Source: Euleptes europaea (taxonomy: Eukaryota > Chordata > Lepidosauria > Squamata > Sphaerodactylidae). Taken from it: a DNA stretch of 64,000 nt. Where the stretch lies: contig NC_079323.1 of assembly GCF_029931775.1 (NCBI RefSeq), forward strand, positions 469,001 through 533,000, given 5' to 3'. The notes beneath the pieces are model-generated. The model searched no databases. It had not been told where the DNA came from and saw only the letters and a list, made by a program, of their open reading frames with translations. The first letter of the stretch is position 1; every line of letters starts with the position of its first letter. Below, piece by piece: positions 33,109-42,769 of this stretch. The position numbers and the translations under genes were made by a program.

Positions 33109-33672
33109 TCAACCCAGCCCGATGCCCACAGCCCCCTGCCTCAGCCCAGACACTGCTAACAAGCTGCTCACCTGGCCGGGGGGTGGGGGCTCCTCTTCTT
33201 GCCGCCCGTAGGAGCCGAAGTGCTGCAGCACCCTTCTGCAGTGCAGCCGGCCTCTGAAGTACAGCCAGGCGTTCTTGGCACCGTGGCTGTTGTTCTCTCC
33301 CTCTCTCTCTATGTCAAATGCCATGCAGACCAGCACGACAGACTCCATGCCCGTGAAGGAGTGGATGAAGAACATCTGGGTCAGGCAGGCCTCATAGCTG
33401 ATCTCCCCGAGGCCAAACCAGAAGATGGCCAGCATCTTGGGCAGGGTGGACGTGGAGAGGCCCAGGTCAATGGCCGAGAGCACCGAGAGGAAGTAGAACA
33501 TGGGCTGGTGAAGGCTGGCCTCTGTCTTCACGATGAAGAGGATGGGGGAGTTCCCCAGCAGGGCGATGAGGTACCCCAGGCAGAAGGGGATGGAGAGCCA
33601 GGCGTGAAAGGTTTGTAGCCCAGGGACACCCAGAAGGAAGAAGGTGGGCGAATAGGAATGGGTGCTGTTCAA
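33109..33672 (-). pseudogene. Class I olfactory receptor, truncated after TM3 (unit 1)
   Basis: From [12 protein letters not shown] at 33672 the frame follows the intact OR at 16914-17858 almost residue for residue through TM1-TM3 ([39 protein letters not shown]) and stops matching at AFD, position 33312. TM4-TM7 are missing. The open frame runs on for about 68 unrelated residues to 33109, including [18 protein letters not shown], and a splice-donor-like CCAG|GTGAGC lies at 33175-33167. A truncated receptor cannot fold as a GPCR, so this is a pseudogene fused by rearrangement to other DNA. Confidence 0.85.
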
Positions 33673-33699
33673 CAGGTAGAGTCTCCTGTATCCTGGAAA

Positions 33700-34675
33700 G
33701 GAAAGTAAAAAAGATGGCAGAGTGTGTAGCAGTATGGGTCCACCACCAATAAAGAGGGGATAATAGATTCAGTTTGGGAATATTTGAAATAATAAGCCTT
33801 CCTCAGGCACAACGTACAATCTACTGTAGGCTTGAAGCGAACTATGGATTAAAACTTACATTCTGCAGCCTCATTTGGTCTCTCCCTGAAGGAGTCCTTG
33901 CTCATTCTAGGGGCTCATATCTTGCATCTCTTGCCCCTTCTTTACGGAAGTCAATCTTTGGCTATACCTCTCTAACTGCCTGTTGTATCAGCTTATCTTG
34001 ATTTTATGTCAATCTTACTTTGCATCAACAATGTTTGGAGGTGCTCCCCCTCTGAATAAATGGATGCGTCTTCTGGTTGGCTCTTGTTTTAAACCAGCCA
34101 CTGTTCTGCTGTGAAGATAAAAGCGTTGACTGAATGGGGGTCCTCTTCTGTGCTTCTGGGGGCCTGCTTTGTTTTGTGGCTACAGACTAACTGGGCCCCC
34201 TTCTGGAATGGTCCCCAGTGAGGGGAGCTCAGCCTGGTCTTGGCTGGATAGGGGGGAATCTCTCAGATCAGCTGCCTTTCTGTTTTCTTTGCCCCTCTCT
34301 TCCCGTGCCTTCCCTCCAAAGTTTGTAAGCCTAAAGACAGAGCCTCTCTGACTGCAGTGGTATCAGACGCTGTGAGATAGTTGTCTGAAAAGTCTGCTGA
34401 AAATATACTTTTAAAATCCCTTCTGAAGCAGCCACTTAAGAAAAAACCACAAATATTTGCATCAAAGAAATAACCTTCAGAGGGAGACAGAGCAGAGGAG
34501 GGCAAAGGGACCCATCCTGTCCTCTCACGAGCTCCGCCAGCACCCATCATCTTGAACAAAGCTGCTTGGATTGGCCAAGAGTCAGATCCCTCCCTCCACC
34601 TTTCCATGTAGCAATGAAGGCGCCCCCCCCATGCCCTTCACAATGGAATGGACAACTGTGTTGCAGAGTCTGCAT
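33700..34675. other. Flank shared with the intact OR; no gene
   Basis: 33675-33810 matches 17861-18015 (gtagagtctcctgtatcc, aaaaaagatggcagagtgtg, ccaccaataaagagg). 33985-34050 matches 19448-19505 ('cagcttatctt', 'tttcatgtc..tctta'). The BovB copy and the ATAAT microsatellite lie between these blocks only in the 16-19 kb copy. The rest is unassigned. Confidence 0.5.
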
Positions 34676-34679
34676 ATCA

Positions 34680-35268
34680 ATAAACCCAAACCAAAAAAAA
34701 TACCGAAAAAAGCAATTTCGGTAAATTTCTGGTTCGAGTTTAGCGAATGGCAAAGCCTGGGGAGAAAGGCAAAGCCAAATTTGCCTATTTTGGCTTTCCA
34801 TGGCTCCTGGGGGGCATTTTTGCAGGTGGAGTCCCCAAATTTGCGGTATAGCTGCAAGGGACACTCCTTGCAAGAACCCTCAAGTTTGGTGAAGTTTGGG
34901 TCAGGGGATCCGATTTTATGGGGTTTGGCAGGGGTCGCCCCATCCTCCTCTATAGAAAATAGTGAAGTGGCTGTATTCAGACTTAGAGGGAACTTCACTA
35001 TGTATCTCAATGGAGGAGGCAGGTTTTTTTGCAAGGAGAGTCCCTTGCAGCCACACTGCAAATCTGGGGGCTCTACCTGCAAAAATGCCCCCCAGGAGCC
35101 ACGGGAAGCTCCTTAGACTTTATTGGACCTGTTTTTCAAAAAACTGGGAAAAAGCCAAATCCCCATATTTTCCGGTATGGGAATTCAGCATTTTTCGGGA
35201 TTCCTGAAAAAAATCAGGTCCAATAAAACCCGAATCTGAAATTTACAGGATTGTTTTTTGTGTTTGTT
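34680..35268. mobile_element. Short DNA element with nested inverted repeats (unit 1)
   Basis: An inner inverted repeat of about 76 bp: ggctcctggggggcattttt at 34802 against its complement ending at 35100. Outer ends carry partly complementary AT-rich motifs (atttcggtaaatttct near 34718, ctgaaatttacagg near 35237). No ORF. In unit 2 the L1 is inserted in this element. Confidence 0.5.
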
Positions 35269-35279
35269 TTTGCACAGTT

Positions 35280-35690
35280 CTATTGCAGACTATGTAGAAT
35301 GGTAGAGTTGGAAGGGGCCACAGAGACCATCTAGTCCCACCCCCTGCTCAATGCAGGGTCAACCTAGCACATATCTGACAAGTGCTTGTCCAGCCGCTGC
35401 TTAAAGACTGCCAGAGAGGGGGAGCTCACCACCTCCCAAGGAAGCCCATTCCACTGCTGAACTCCTCTCACTGTAAAAAAGTTTTCCAAATTTTTTCCTT
35501 TTTGCCCATAATTTATGCCCATTATTGGGAGTCCTGTCCTTTGCTGCCAACAGGAACAGCTCCCTGCCCTCCTCTAAGCAACAGCCCTTCAAGTACTTAG
35601 AGAGAGCAATCCTGTCCCCCCTCAACCTCCTCTTCTCCAGACTGAAAATTCCCAACTCCTGCTGGACACCGCTGGGTTCTGCCAGGGGGA
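35280..35690 (-). mobile_element. CR1 LINE 3' part upstream of the globin gene (unit 1)
   Basis: 'agaatggtagagttggaagg', 'accatctagtcccacccc', 'ggagctcaccacctccca', and the RT C-terminus LGIFSLEKRRLRGDRIALSK on the minus strand. It ends about 420 bp before the TATA box. Confidence 0.8.
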
Positions 35691-35994
35691 TTCTTAAAGG
35701 AAGCACCACTGTGTAGTTGTGAGGGGTCCAGAGGGTCTCGCTTCCTTGCTGCCGTGCCCACCAGAATCAGGAGCGGGGCCACCGGGATGGCACCCCGTGC
35801 TTCCTGCCAAAGCAGAGTGTGAGGTGGGGCCATCCATGTGGAACACCCAGCTCCAGCTTCTTTGCTCTGCCAGTCGCCTCCGGAGGCTGAGCCCTGTTAT
35901 TTGTCAAGTGAAATGACAGACTACGCCTGTGCATGTACAAAGAGCTCTGACGAGGAAACATAACTTGGCCAAAAGTCCAGTTGCTGTGGGCTGT

Positions 35995-36036
35995 GGCCAG
36001 GCCGCCCACTCCCTCCCTCCCTCGGGCGGCCTGGCC
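35995..36036. promoter_or_regulatory. Perfect 13-bp hairpin in the globin promoter region (unit 1)
   Basis: GGCCAGGCCGCCC (35995-36007) and its exact complement GGGCGGCCTGGCC (36024-36036) around a CT-rich 16-nt loop, about 70 bp upstream of the TATA box. Function unknown. Confidence 0.6.
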
Positions 36037-36073
36037 CCACCAAGCTCCTCCCCCCAGCCCCAGTCTATGGCTG

Positions 36074-36083
36074 CACCCACCCT
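36074..36083 (+). promoter_or_regulatory. CACCC box of the globin promoter (unit 1)
   Basis: CACCCACCCT 25 bp upstream of the TATA-like box, the position and sequence of the KLF1-type CACCC element of beta-globin promoters. No CCAAT box was seen between 36000 and 36108. Confidence 0.55.
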
Positions 36084-36107
36084 GCAAGGAGGAGCTCCAG
36101 CCCAGAG

Positions 36108-36114
36108 GATAAAA
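36108..36114 (+). promoter_or_regulatory. TATA-like box of the globin gene (unit 1)
   Basis: GATAAAA, 93 bp before the ATG, close to the CATAAAA form common in beta-type globin promoters. Predicted cap site is near 36138, giving a 5' leader of about 60 nt. Confidence 0.65.
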
Positions 36115-36200
36115 GTCCCCTGCAGGTGTCTTGGCTCAGCCCAAACGTTTCCCGAAACAGCTGAGTGGAGCTAATCCCGATCGCCAGCCACCCGTCAGCC

Positions 36201-37226
36201 ATGGAGCCCTGGACCGATGAAGAGAAGCAGATGATCTGCAGCATGCGGGACAAAGTGGATGTGGCAGAACTTGGAGAGCAAGCCCTCAGCTCGTAAGGCC
36301 CGTGGGCGCTCTGGGTGTGAGTGTGTGTGAGAGAGAGGGAGAGACCTCTGGGTGCTGCTTCTCAGACGAGAGTGACCCTACGTGTGTGTGTCTGTCTCCC
36401 CCTCCCCAGGTTGCTGGTGGTGTACCCCTGGACCCAGAGGTTCTTGGCCCAGTTTGGCAACTTTTCTGTTGCCATGGCCATCAGCACCAACCCCAAGGTG
36501 CGCAACAATGGCGAGAAGGTGCTGACCCCCATTGGAAGTGCCATAAAGAACCTGGACAACATCAAGACGACCTTTGCCAACCTGAGCTAGCTGCACAGCG
36601 ATGAGCTGTACGAAGACCCTGAGAACTTCAAGGTGAGCTGGGGGTGGGGTGTGGTCTGAGTGCCTCTTGAGCTGCCCCAGCTGCCAGGGGGAGCCACCCC
36701 CCCCAGCATCCACACCACCTGCGGGCTCCTTTTCAATCAGCCTTCAGTGGAGAGAGTCTCCCTCCTCCTGGCAACTGGAAGAAAGAGAGCTGCTGGTGTG
36801 TGTGGGGGTGGGAGAGGAGACCCTGACCTCTGGTGAGTGGGGCATGGCTGGGAAGGATGAGGGGTGCCCCCAACATCTGGTCAGGCCTGAGTGCCGGTCC
36901 TGGGCTCCTTCATAGAATCATAGAGATGGAAGGGACCACCAGGGTCATCTAGCCCAACCCCCTGCACAATGCAGGAAATTCACAACTACCTCCCCCCCAA
37001 ACCCCCATTGACCCCCTACTCCATGCCCAGAAGAATGCCAAGGTGCCCTTTCCTCTCATCATCTGCCTAAGGTCATGCTCTCCCTCTTCTCTTGCAGCTT
37101 CTGGGAGACGTCCTCATGGTCGTCCTGGCATCCCAGTTTGGAAAGGACTTCACCCCTGCCCACCACGCTGCCTTCCACAAGCTGGTCAGCAAGATGGCCG
37201 GAGCCCTGGCAGACCGCGACCACTAG
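36201..37226 (+). pseudogene. HBB-like: Beta-type globin with internal stop codon (unit 1)
   Basis: Beta-family haemoglobin chain. Exons 36201-36292, 36410-36632 and 37098-37226 (92, 223 and 129 nt with stop) exactly match the standard beta-globin exon lengths; both introns are GT-AG. Encoded length would be 147 codons. Recognisable: [65 protein letters not shown]. Proximal His92 (F8) is kept. Defects: mature codon 90 (normally Glu, just before Leu-His92) is TAG at 36588-36590; Trp15 is Arg; distal His63 (E7) is Asn (AAT at 36507-36509); Tyr145 is Asp. The stop removes helices F to H, so no functional chain can be made unless the stop is read through. The identical stop occurs in the second copy. 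Promoter, splice and polyA signals look intact, so transcription is possible. Codon 75 is ATA (Ile) here, GTC (Val) in unit 2. Confidence 0.9.
36911..37074 (-). mobile_element. CR1 3' end inside globin intron 2 (unit 1)
   Basis: 'catagaatcatagagatgga', 'tcatctagcccaaccccctg', C-rich tract; ends 23 bp before exon 3, close to where the branch point and polypyrimidine tract should be. Confidence 0.8.
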
Positions 37227-37311
37227 TCCTGCTGCTGGGGCACAAATCGCCCTCCTTTCCCCTCCTCACCCCCTGGAATCCCATTCCAGCCCCCACCTCA
37301 TATTACACCCT

Positions 37312-37317
37312 AATAAA
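37312..37317 (+). promoter_or_regulatory. Polyadenylation signal of the globin gene (unit 1)
   Basis: AATAAA 86 bp after the stop codon of exon 3, the usual spacing in beta-globin genes. Confidence 0.75.
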
Positions 37318-37329
37318 AACCATTGTCTG

Positions 37330-38680
37330 CAAACTGAGCGGACTCCCTGTCTCTTTGCCGGGGAGGGGGGGATCAGAGGGTGCCAGCAATGCTGGACAAG
37401 GGGGCTGCTCTTCCCCCCCCCCAGACCTCGATTCTAGCCCTCAAAGTAGGCAATGGAAAAAGCAGAAGAATCTATAGATGGGAGAGGATTGGGTTGGGGA
37501 GACACACATCCCCACTGGGAACAGGGGGAGTCTGGAAGGGTTGTGTGTATGTGTGTGTGTGGGTATGTGCATGTAGGTTCCCCAGCAACTTCCTGCTTTC
37601 AGAACTCAATATTCCCCCCCATTTTTTGTCGATGTTCCCTATTCTGTACCACGGAGCACCACGGGGAGTGGGGGGTGGGGGCTGACACACAGGAATAGTT
37701 AAGAGCAGTCTACAAGGGTTGCCGGTTTCTCCACGCTCTTAATCCCCCCCTCCTGGGAGTCTTTGCCCAGGGCTTCTGGTGGGGCCCACTGCTGTTGCGC
37801 CCCCAACTCACTGATCGGCCAGCCCTCCACTGCCCTCCCAGTGACAGGCACTGCCCAGGGGCATGGGGGAAAGGGCTGCAGGGGGCAGTGGTGAGCGCAG
37901 GCAGTGGGAGAGCTCACAAGTGGGCAGGTGGAAAACAGGCGGGCAGGAGGGGGCGCGTGGGTGGGCGAGGGGGAAGGAGGGCATGTGTGGGGGCCTGGTG
38001 GTGGGTAGAGGGGGGCTGGGAACTCTGCCTGGAGCCCCTCAGAACTGGGAACCGGCCCTGTCCTGGCCTCCCTCCAAGGAGTTTGGCCCACTGCGGGGAG
38101 GGAATCCAAGCTTGCGAGGTCTTTCCTGGCATGCCCCCCCCCGTATCCGGTTCTTCCTCCCCTTGTCCTCACATCAGCCTGGTGAGGCAGATGAGGCCCA
38201 AAGAGTGTGGCGACCCAGTTCCTTTCCTTCCTTTATCCCTTAGAAGCTCTTTGATCCATTGATCGTGAGCAGCATGGTTTTAAATCTAATGTTTGAGAGA
38301 TATGAGGACTGAAATAAATCTTGCCTCTGACCATGTAGCCTTGGGATCCCCGTCACTTAAAAAAAGCATTATGTCAGACACAGAGGCATTAGATTCATGT
38401 GTTAAAACGGGAGGGATACAGTATAATGTGATCTAAGTTCCTCATAAAAATGGCATTCCAAGAGGGCATGGCGACCCAGTTCCAGCCAGGGGGCTTCACG
38501 GCAGAGGACATTGGAACCCAAGTCCTCCAGCTCCTCAACCACGAACTATCTTGCGTACATGACAAACAAATCTCCTTTGTCATTGGTTGGGGCAATGAAG
38601 CAGGACAAAGAACCCCCCCTCCCCAGCCAGCCATCTTCATTTTCACGGTCTTGCTTGGGACCTGCTGGCTCTTCTAGATA
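37330..38680. other. No gene recognised (unit 1)
   Basis: GC- and G-rich DNA downstream of globin with a (TG)n run near 37543-37562. Open frames here are compositional. A truncated 'agggttgcca'-family end lies at 38681-38704. Confidence 0.4.
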
Positions 38681-38959
38681 GGGTTGCCAACCTCCAGGTG
38701 GTGAAACGTGAAGTACTGAGCAAAAGAAATAGCAACTATGGCTAAACGGTGTATACAATTGTATAACCATATATAACACTATTACATGCAGGAAACAATT
38801 ACGACAAAGCACTGAGTCGCTGAGCTTGTAACATATGTAGGCCAACCCACAACAGCACATCAAGAATTGCAATGTTTATATGGTGACACCACAATATGCA
38901 GTCAATTAACAAATCAAAGCACGAAAAGAAGGTTGTGCCTACAGTCCATAAAGACACTC

Positions 38960-39310
38960 CGTTTCTCGTGCCGTGCACAATTACAGCCTCAGTCCAATTT
39001 TTTTTCTTTGTTCTTGCTTTCCGTCCTTGCCAAATAAAATTAGCGAGTTTTCTCTGCCAAATATTTAATGGGCTATCCAAATTTATATTTTTGGAAAAGA
39101 AATAATATTCTTGGCAATATATTCATCTTAATAACTAATATTCTGCCTAGTAATGATAAATTAAAATTTTCAGTTTCTTCATTTCTCTTATTTTTCTCCA
39201 AACAGTTTCATAATTATTATGGGAAAGTGTCAGGTTAGTATTTGTTATCGTAATTCCCAGATATTTTATTTTATTTACTATTTGAAAACTCAATCTCTGT
39301 TCCAGTTGTT
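38960..39310 (-). mobile_element. L1 LINE ORF2 scraps (unit 1)
   Basis: Minus-strand frames give IVNKIKYLGITITNTNL (39290-39150) and then PLNIWQRKLANFIWQGRKAR (39075-39015), in the order found in L1 ORF2 C-terminal to the RT core. 39320-39480 looks like the A-rich 3' tail of another minus-strand L1. The copy is decayed. Confidence 0.65.
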
Positions 39311-39703
39311 TTTGACCCTTTAGGGAGATTTTTTTTAATATTATAGTTTTATTGACGTATGCAAAATATTGCAGAATATACCAAAATATACAAAAAGAAA
39401 ACATAATACACAAAAAAGAAAGTGAAGAAAAGAAAGAAAAGGTGAAATATAGAACAATACAAAAACCGACTTCCAGCTCTCCTCATACAAAACAAAGTAT
39501 TAAATCTAATATTTCTTTTGTGAGCAACTGACATGCTTACAGTCCCAAAGGCCGGTGCAGTTATATGGAGACATGATTTATGATGCCAAAGCCAATGGAA
39601 AAAAAAGTGAAATAGGATTCCGGTATGTTCCTATTTCAGAGTACCTCCTTCAGTCGTAATCAATGGCTTCATCTATCGCAAACAATGACTGGGCGTCTGT
39701 CAT

Positions 39704-40051
39704 TGTCAGGCACTGGCCTGGAAGTCATGCCCTGCGCACAGGTGGCTTTCCAAGGACTCTGGCTTGTGTAGCTTTGATATTGTTTTGTCTGCTGAGAATT
39801 GCTAAAAGTGTGATAACTGTGAGCTGTAACTGTAAACCTTCCTGGGAACCAGGGAATTGTCCTGGCAACCAACGTACTGTTTGATTTCTGTTATTATGTG
39901 CTGCCCTGTCCCTTTCCCTCCATTGAAGTCCACGAATAGCTAACGTCAGTTGCTGCTCCTCACTGTAGACTTTCCTTAATAAACCTGCTGCTTAGGATAC
40001 CTGCCTGGACGTCTGGTTTTTGGGAATTGCTAGGTGAACTCAGACCTGACA
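39704..40051 (+). mobile_element. Solo LTR fossil (unit 1)
   Basis: 348 bp starting TGTCAGGCACTGG and ending CAGACCTGACA, with a polyA signal (aataaa) near 39979 and near-matching 5-bp flanks GTCAT (39699-39703) and GTCGT (40052-40056). No internal region. A retrovirus-like solo LTR older than the duplication, since both units carry it. Confidence 0.55.
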
Positions 40052-41214
40052 GTCGTGCCGAGCATCTGCTATGGCCTGCAGTACTTCTTAGTCTTCTGAC
40101 AAGTTCGCTCCTCCAGACCACCCAGGTTCCAATTATTCTAATAGCTGCAACATTATGCGGTATGTCATGCAAGTACCAAAACCTGCATGCAAACTAGATA
40201 ATTGTAAGAAATGAAATAACCCTGCATACCTTTTCCTCGGAGATACTACTAGTAAACCTCTGTCATCGACCACTAAAACGCACGTCATGACTTGCTTACA
40301 GTTTAAGGACGACTAAAAGCGCTTGCCAATTGTTATCAGGTTCAGTGTGCTCACTCAACATTCTTAAAGTGTCCGACTACAAACTGTTGAAAATAATAAC
40401 GCTGAGACGGTAGTTATTAATCAAAGTAACAAACTTTATCTAGTCTATAGGGGAAAAGGTAAAACGGGAAATTCCTGATAAAATATTAAACCCCTAAACT
40501 CTACATAGTCAGCTTACTAAAACATTAGGTTACATACCAACAAGCAATTAGGCATGGCCGGCAAGTGGCTATACGACTGAGTTACAAATTAGCCATTTTA
40601 CTAAAATCTCTACAAGAAACCAATTGAGCTCGTTAACCAACTCAAACAATGACGTAATTCAAATTGCCAAATCAGTTTGTCAAACACACCAAATAATACA
40701 TAGGATTGGCTAAAAGCCAGATTATACTTCGAGGTCAGGTCTATGGTGTTGCTAAACAAATACATTAACCCCATAATGACTAAATTTAGATCTTGACTAT
40801 TACAACACCAACAACATGATAAATCTCAAAAGAGGAATTTAGACCATTAGGTGTTGTGACGCAGAAAATAAAAATAAAAATAACCTCTTGCTGTAGGAGG
40901 ATCTTCTCTACATTCTGCCTTAGACAAGCCGTTTATTCATACAGTCTATTTGACCAGCAAGAAGTTAGTATATCATATTGTCCAACTTGATAAAACTGTA
41001 AAAACTATTACAAATTACACAAATTGATAAAAAAAATATGGTAATAATAAGATATACAAAATTAGTGCATGACACAAAAGTGGCTTGCCAAATTAAAATT
41101 ACTAAAAATATAGAAGTATAGAAGAGTTTAACAGTTTTTTTTCCACCCCATTATTGCGTATTTTAATTGCAATGGCACAGAATTTGGCAGTGGAATCTCC
41201 CCCAACAGAACATT

Positions 41215-41530
41215 CTGCCTTAGATACATCTTCTGCTGGAGCTGCCAGACAATAAAAACTGAAGATCTGTATCTGAGTGCCTCAATTCCCTGTAATGCTG
41301 TACCAGTGGTGCCTCTAAGACGCCATTCCTGATGTGGGAACGATGCTCCCTGATCCTATGTTTGCTTGACACATTGTGCCCACATATAGAAGATTATATG
41401 AGCAACATATTATATAGACCACATTTTTTATGTTAGAATTGCTAAAATTCTGCAATCTGAACCAAAAGTCCATCCTTGTCCATTTGAATTCCCACACTGG
41501 AAGCGAAAAGGGACACGCCAGACATGACCC
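41215..41530 (-). mobile_element. Penelope-like element remnant with GIY-YIG endonuclease signature (unit 1)
   Basis: Minus-strand reading shows NVVYIICCSYNLLYVG (the GIY-YIG block of Penelope endonucleases), then a block of the R-EHRSHIRNG type and APLVQHY, in the family order. It is broken. AT-rich 40200-41200 on the same side may be its 3' non-coding part. Confidence 0.6.
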
Positions 41531-41827
41531 ACATTCATGATGTCCGACTGGCATCTGTGATGTACTCCCCGCCTTCCTCAGGCTCCACACCCAAAACCTC
41601 CAGGTATTTCCCAACCAGGAGCTGGCATCCCTATGGCAGATGCAGGGAACCCAAGGGGAAGGTCTTGCCACAACGACTTTACTACAATGGTGAGATTCAA
41701 ACTGAGGGCTCCCCCCAAGCGGCATCAGCATTCAGGGTTGCTCTGCAAGAGTCTCTGCGATAAGGTGGACATGCACCTTGAACCTTCCCTACAACCCTAA
41801 GTTCACAGCCACAGAACTGCTTGTGGT

Positions 41828-41992
41828 CCAGGGCTGCCTACTCAGGCTTAGGAAACTCCTGGAGATTTGGGCAAGAAGCCTAAGGAGGGCGGAGTTTGCC
41901 ATTTCCTCCAGGGAAACTGATCTATGTTGTTGGCAGATCGGTTGTAATTCCAGGAGAGCTCCAGGCCCCACCTGGAGGCTGGCTATCCCAGG
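41828..41992. repeat. Short inverted-repeat element ('agggttgcca' family, unit 1)
   Basis: 'cagggctgcctactcaggct' to 'cacctggaggctggctatcc'; a second partial end lies at 41570-41635. Confidence 0.5.
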
Positions 41993-42237
41993 GTGTGGGG
42001 AGGCCTCTCGGATGAGATGGCTAAATCAGCACTGTAGGAAACCCATCGGAGGCCAGGGGTTTGTCCACACAGAATCCTAGAGGCTTCCTCTGAAGCTCAG
42101 GGACATGGCTGGGCTTCCCAATGCAAAGGGAGCATCAGAAAAAAGACCTGAAGGGAGAGCTCTGTTGCTGTGCAGATTAGGAAGGGTCTCTGGAAGAGAG
42201 GGCCCTGAACGCCTTCCTTGCATGCGCCTTTCGTGGT

Positions 42238-42545
42238 TGAAGAAGAAGAAGAGTTGGTTTTTATGTGCCGACTTTCTCTGCCACTTAAGGAAGAATCAAA
42301 CCGGCTTACAATCACCTTCCTTTCCTCTCCCCACAACAGACACCCTGTCAGGTAGGTGGAGCTGAGTGAATGTGACTCCCCCAAGGTCACCCAGCTGGCT
42401 TAATGTGTAGGAGTGGGGAAACCAACCTAGTTCACCAGATTAGCCTCCGCTGCTCATGTGTAGGAGTGGGGAATCAAACCTGGTTCTCCAGATCTGACTC
42501 CACTGCTCCAAACCACTGCTCTTAACCACTACACAATGCTGCTCC
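42238..42545 (-). mobile_element. CORE/MIR-like SINE (unit 1)
   Basis: GAA tail, 'gagttggtttttatgtgccg', 'gtcacccagctggcttaatg', head 'ccactacacaatgctgct'. Confidence 0.75.
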
Positions 42546-42769
42546 ACGTGGGGGATAAAGAGAGCCCTGAATATCTGGCCCTGTCTCTTCTCCCATACAG
42601 ATCACATTGCAGAAAAGGCAGATTCTTTGGGGGAGGGGATGAGCCATGACATGGAGGAGGGATTGGGGGACCTGAGCGGAGGGTGCATGCTGAGGGCACC
42701 CAGGGTGGGAGGCTGGAGCAAGACTCTGGCCTTCTCGACTGGTGCAGCCAGAAAGACTCCAGAGCTGCT

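Noticed and set aside
33109-33618. Functional short OR isoform
   Set aside because: Only TM1-TM3 remain and the continuation is unrelated sequence; a three-helix receptor is not plausible.
36588-36590. Stop codon as recoding or an exon-skipping isoform in globin
   Set aside because: TAG is not a selenocysteine codon, no readthrough element is evident, and skipping 223-nt exon 2 would shift the frame. The lost His63, Trp15 and Tyr145 also argue for decay.
37795-38262. Long Gly/Pro/Arg-rich frames downstream of globin
   Set aside because: G-rich composition opens several frames on both strands; no motifs, start context or splice evidence.
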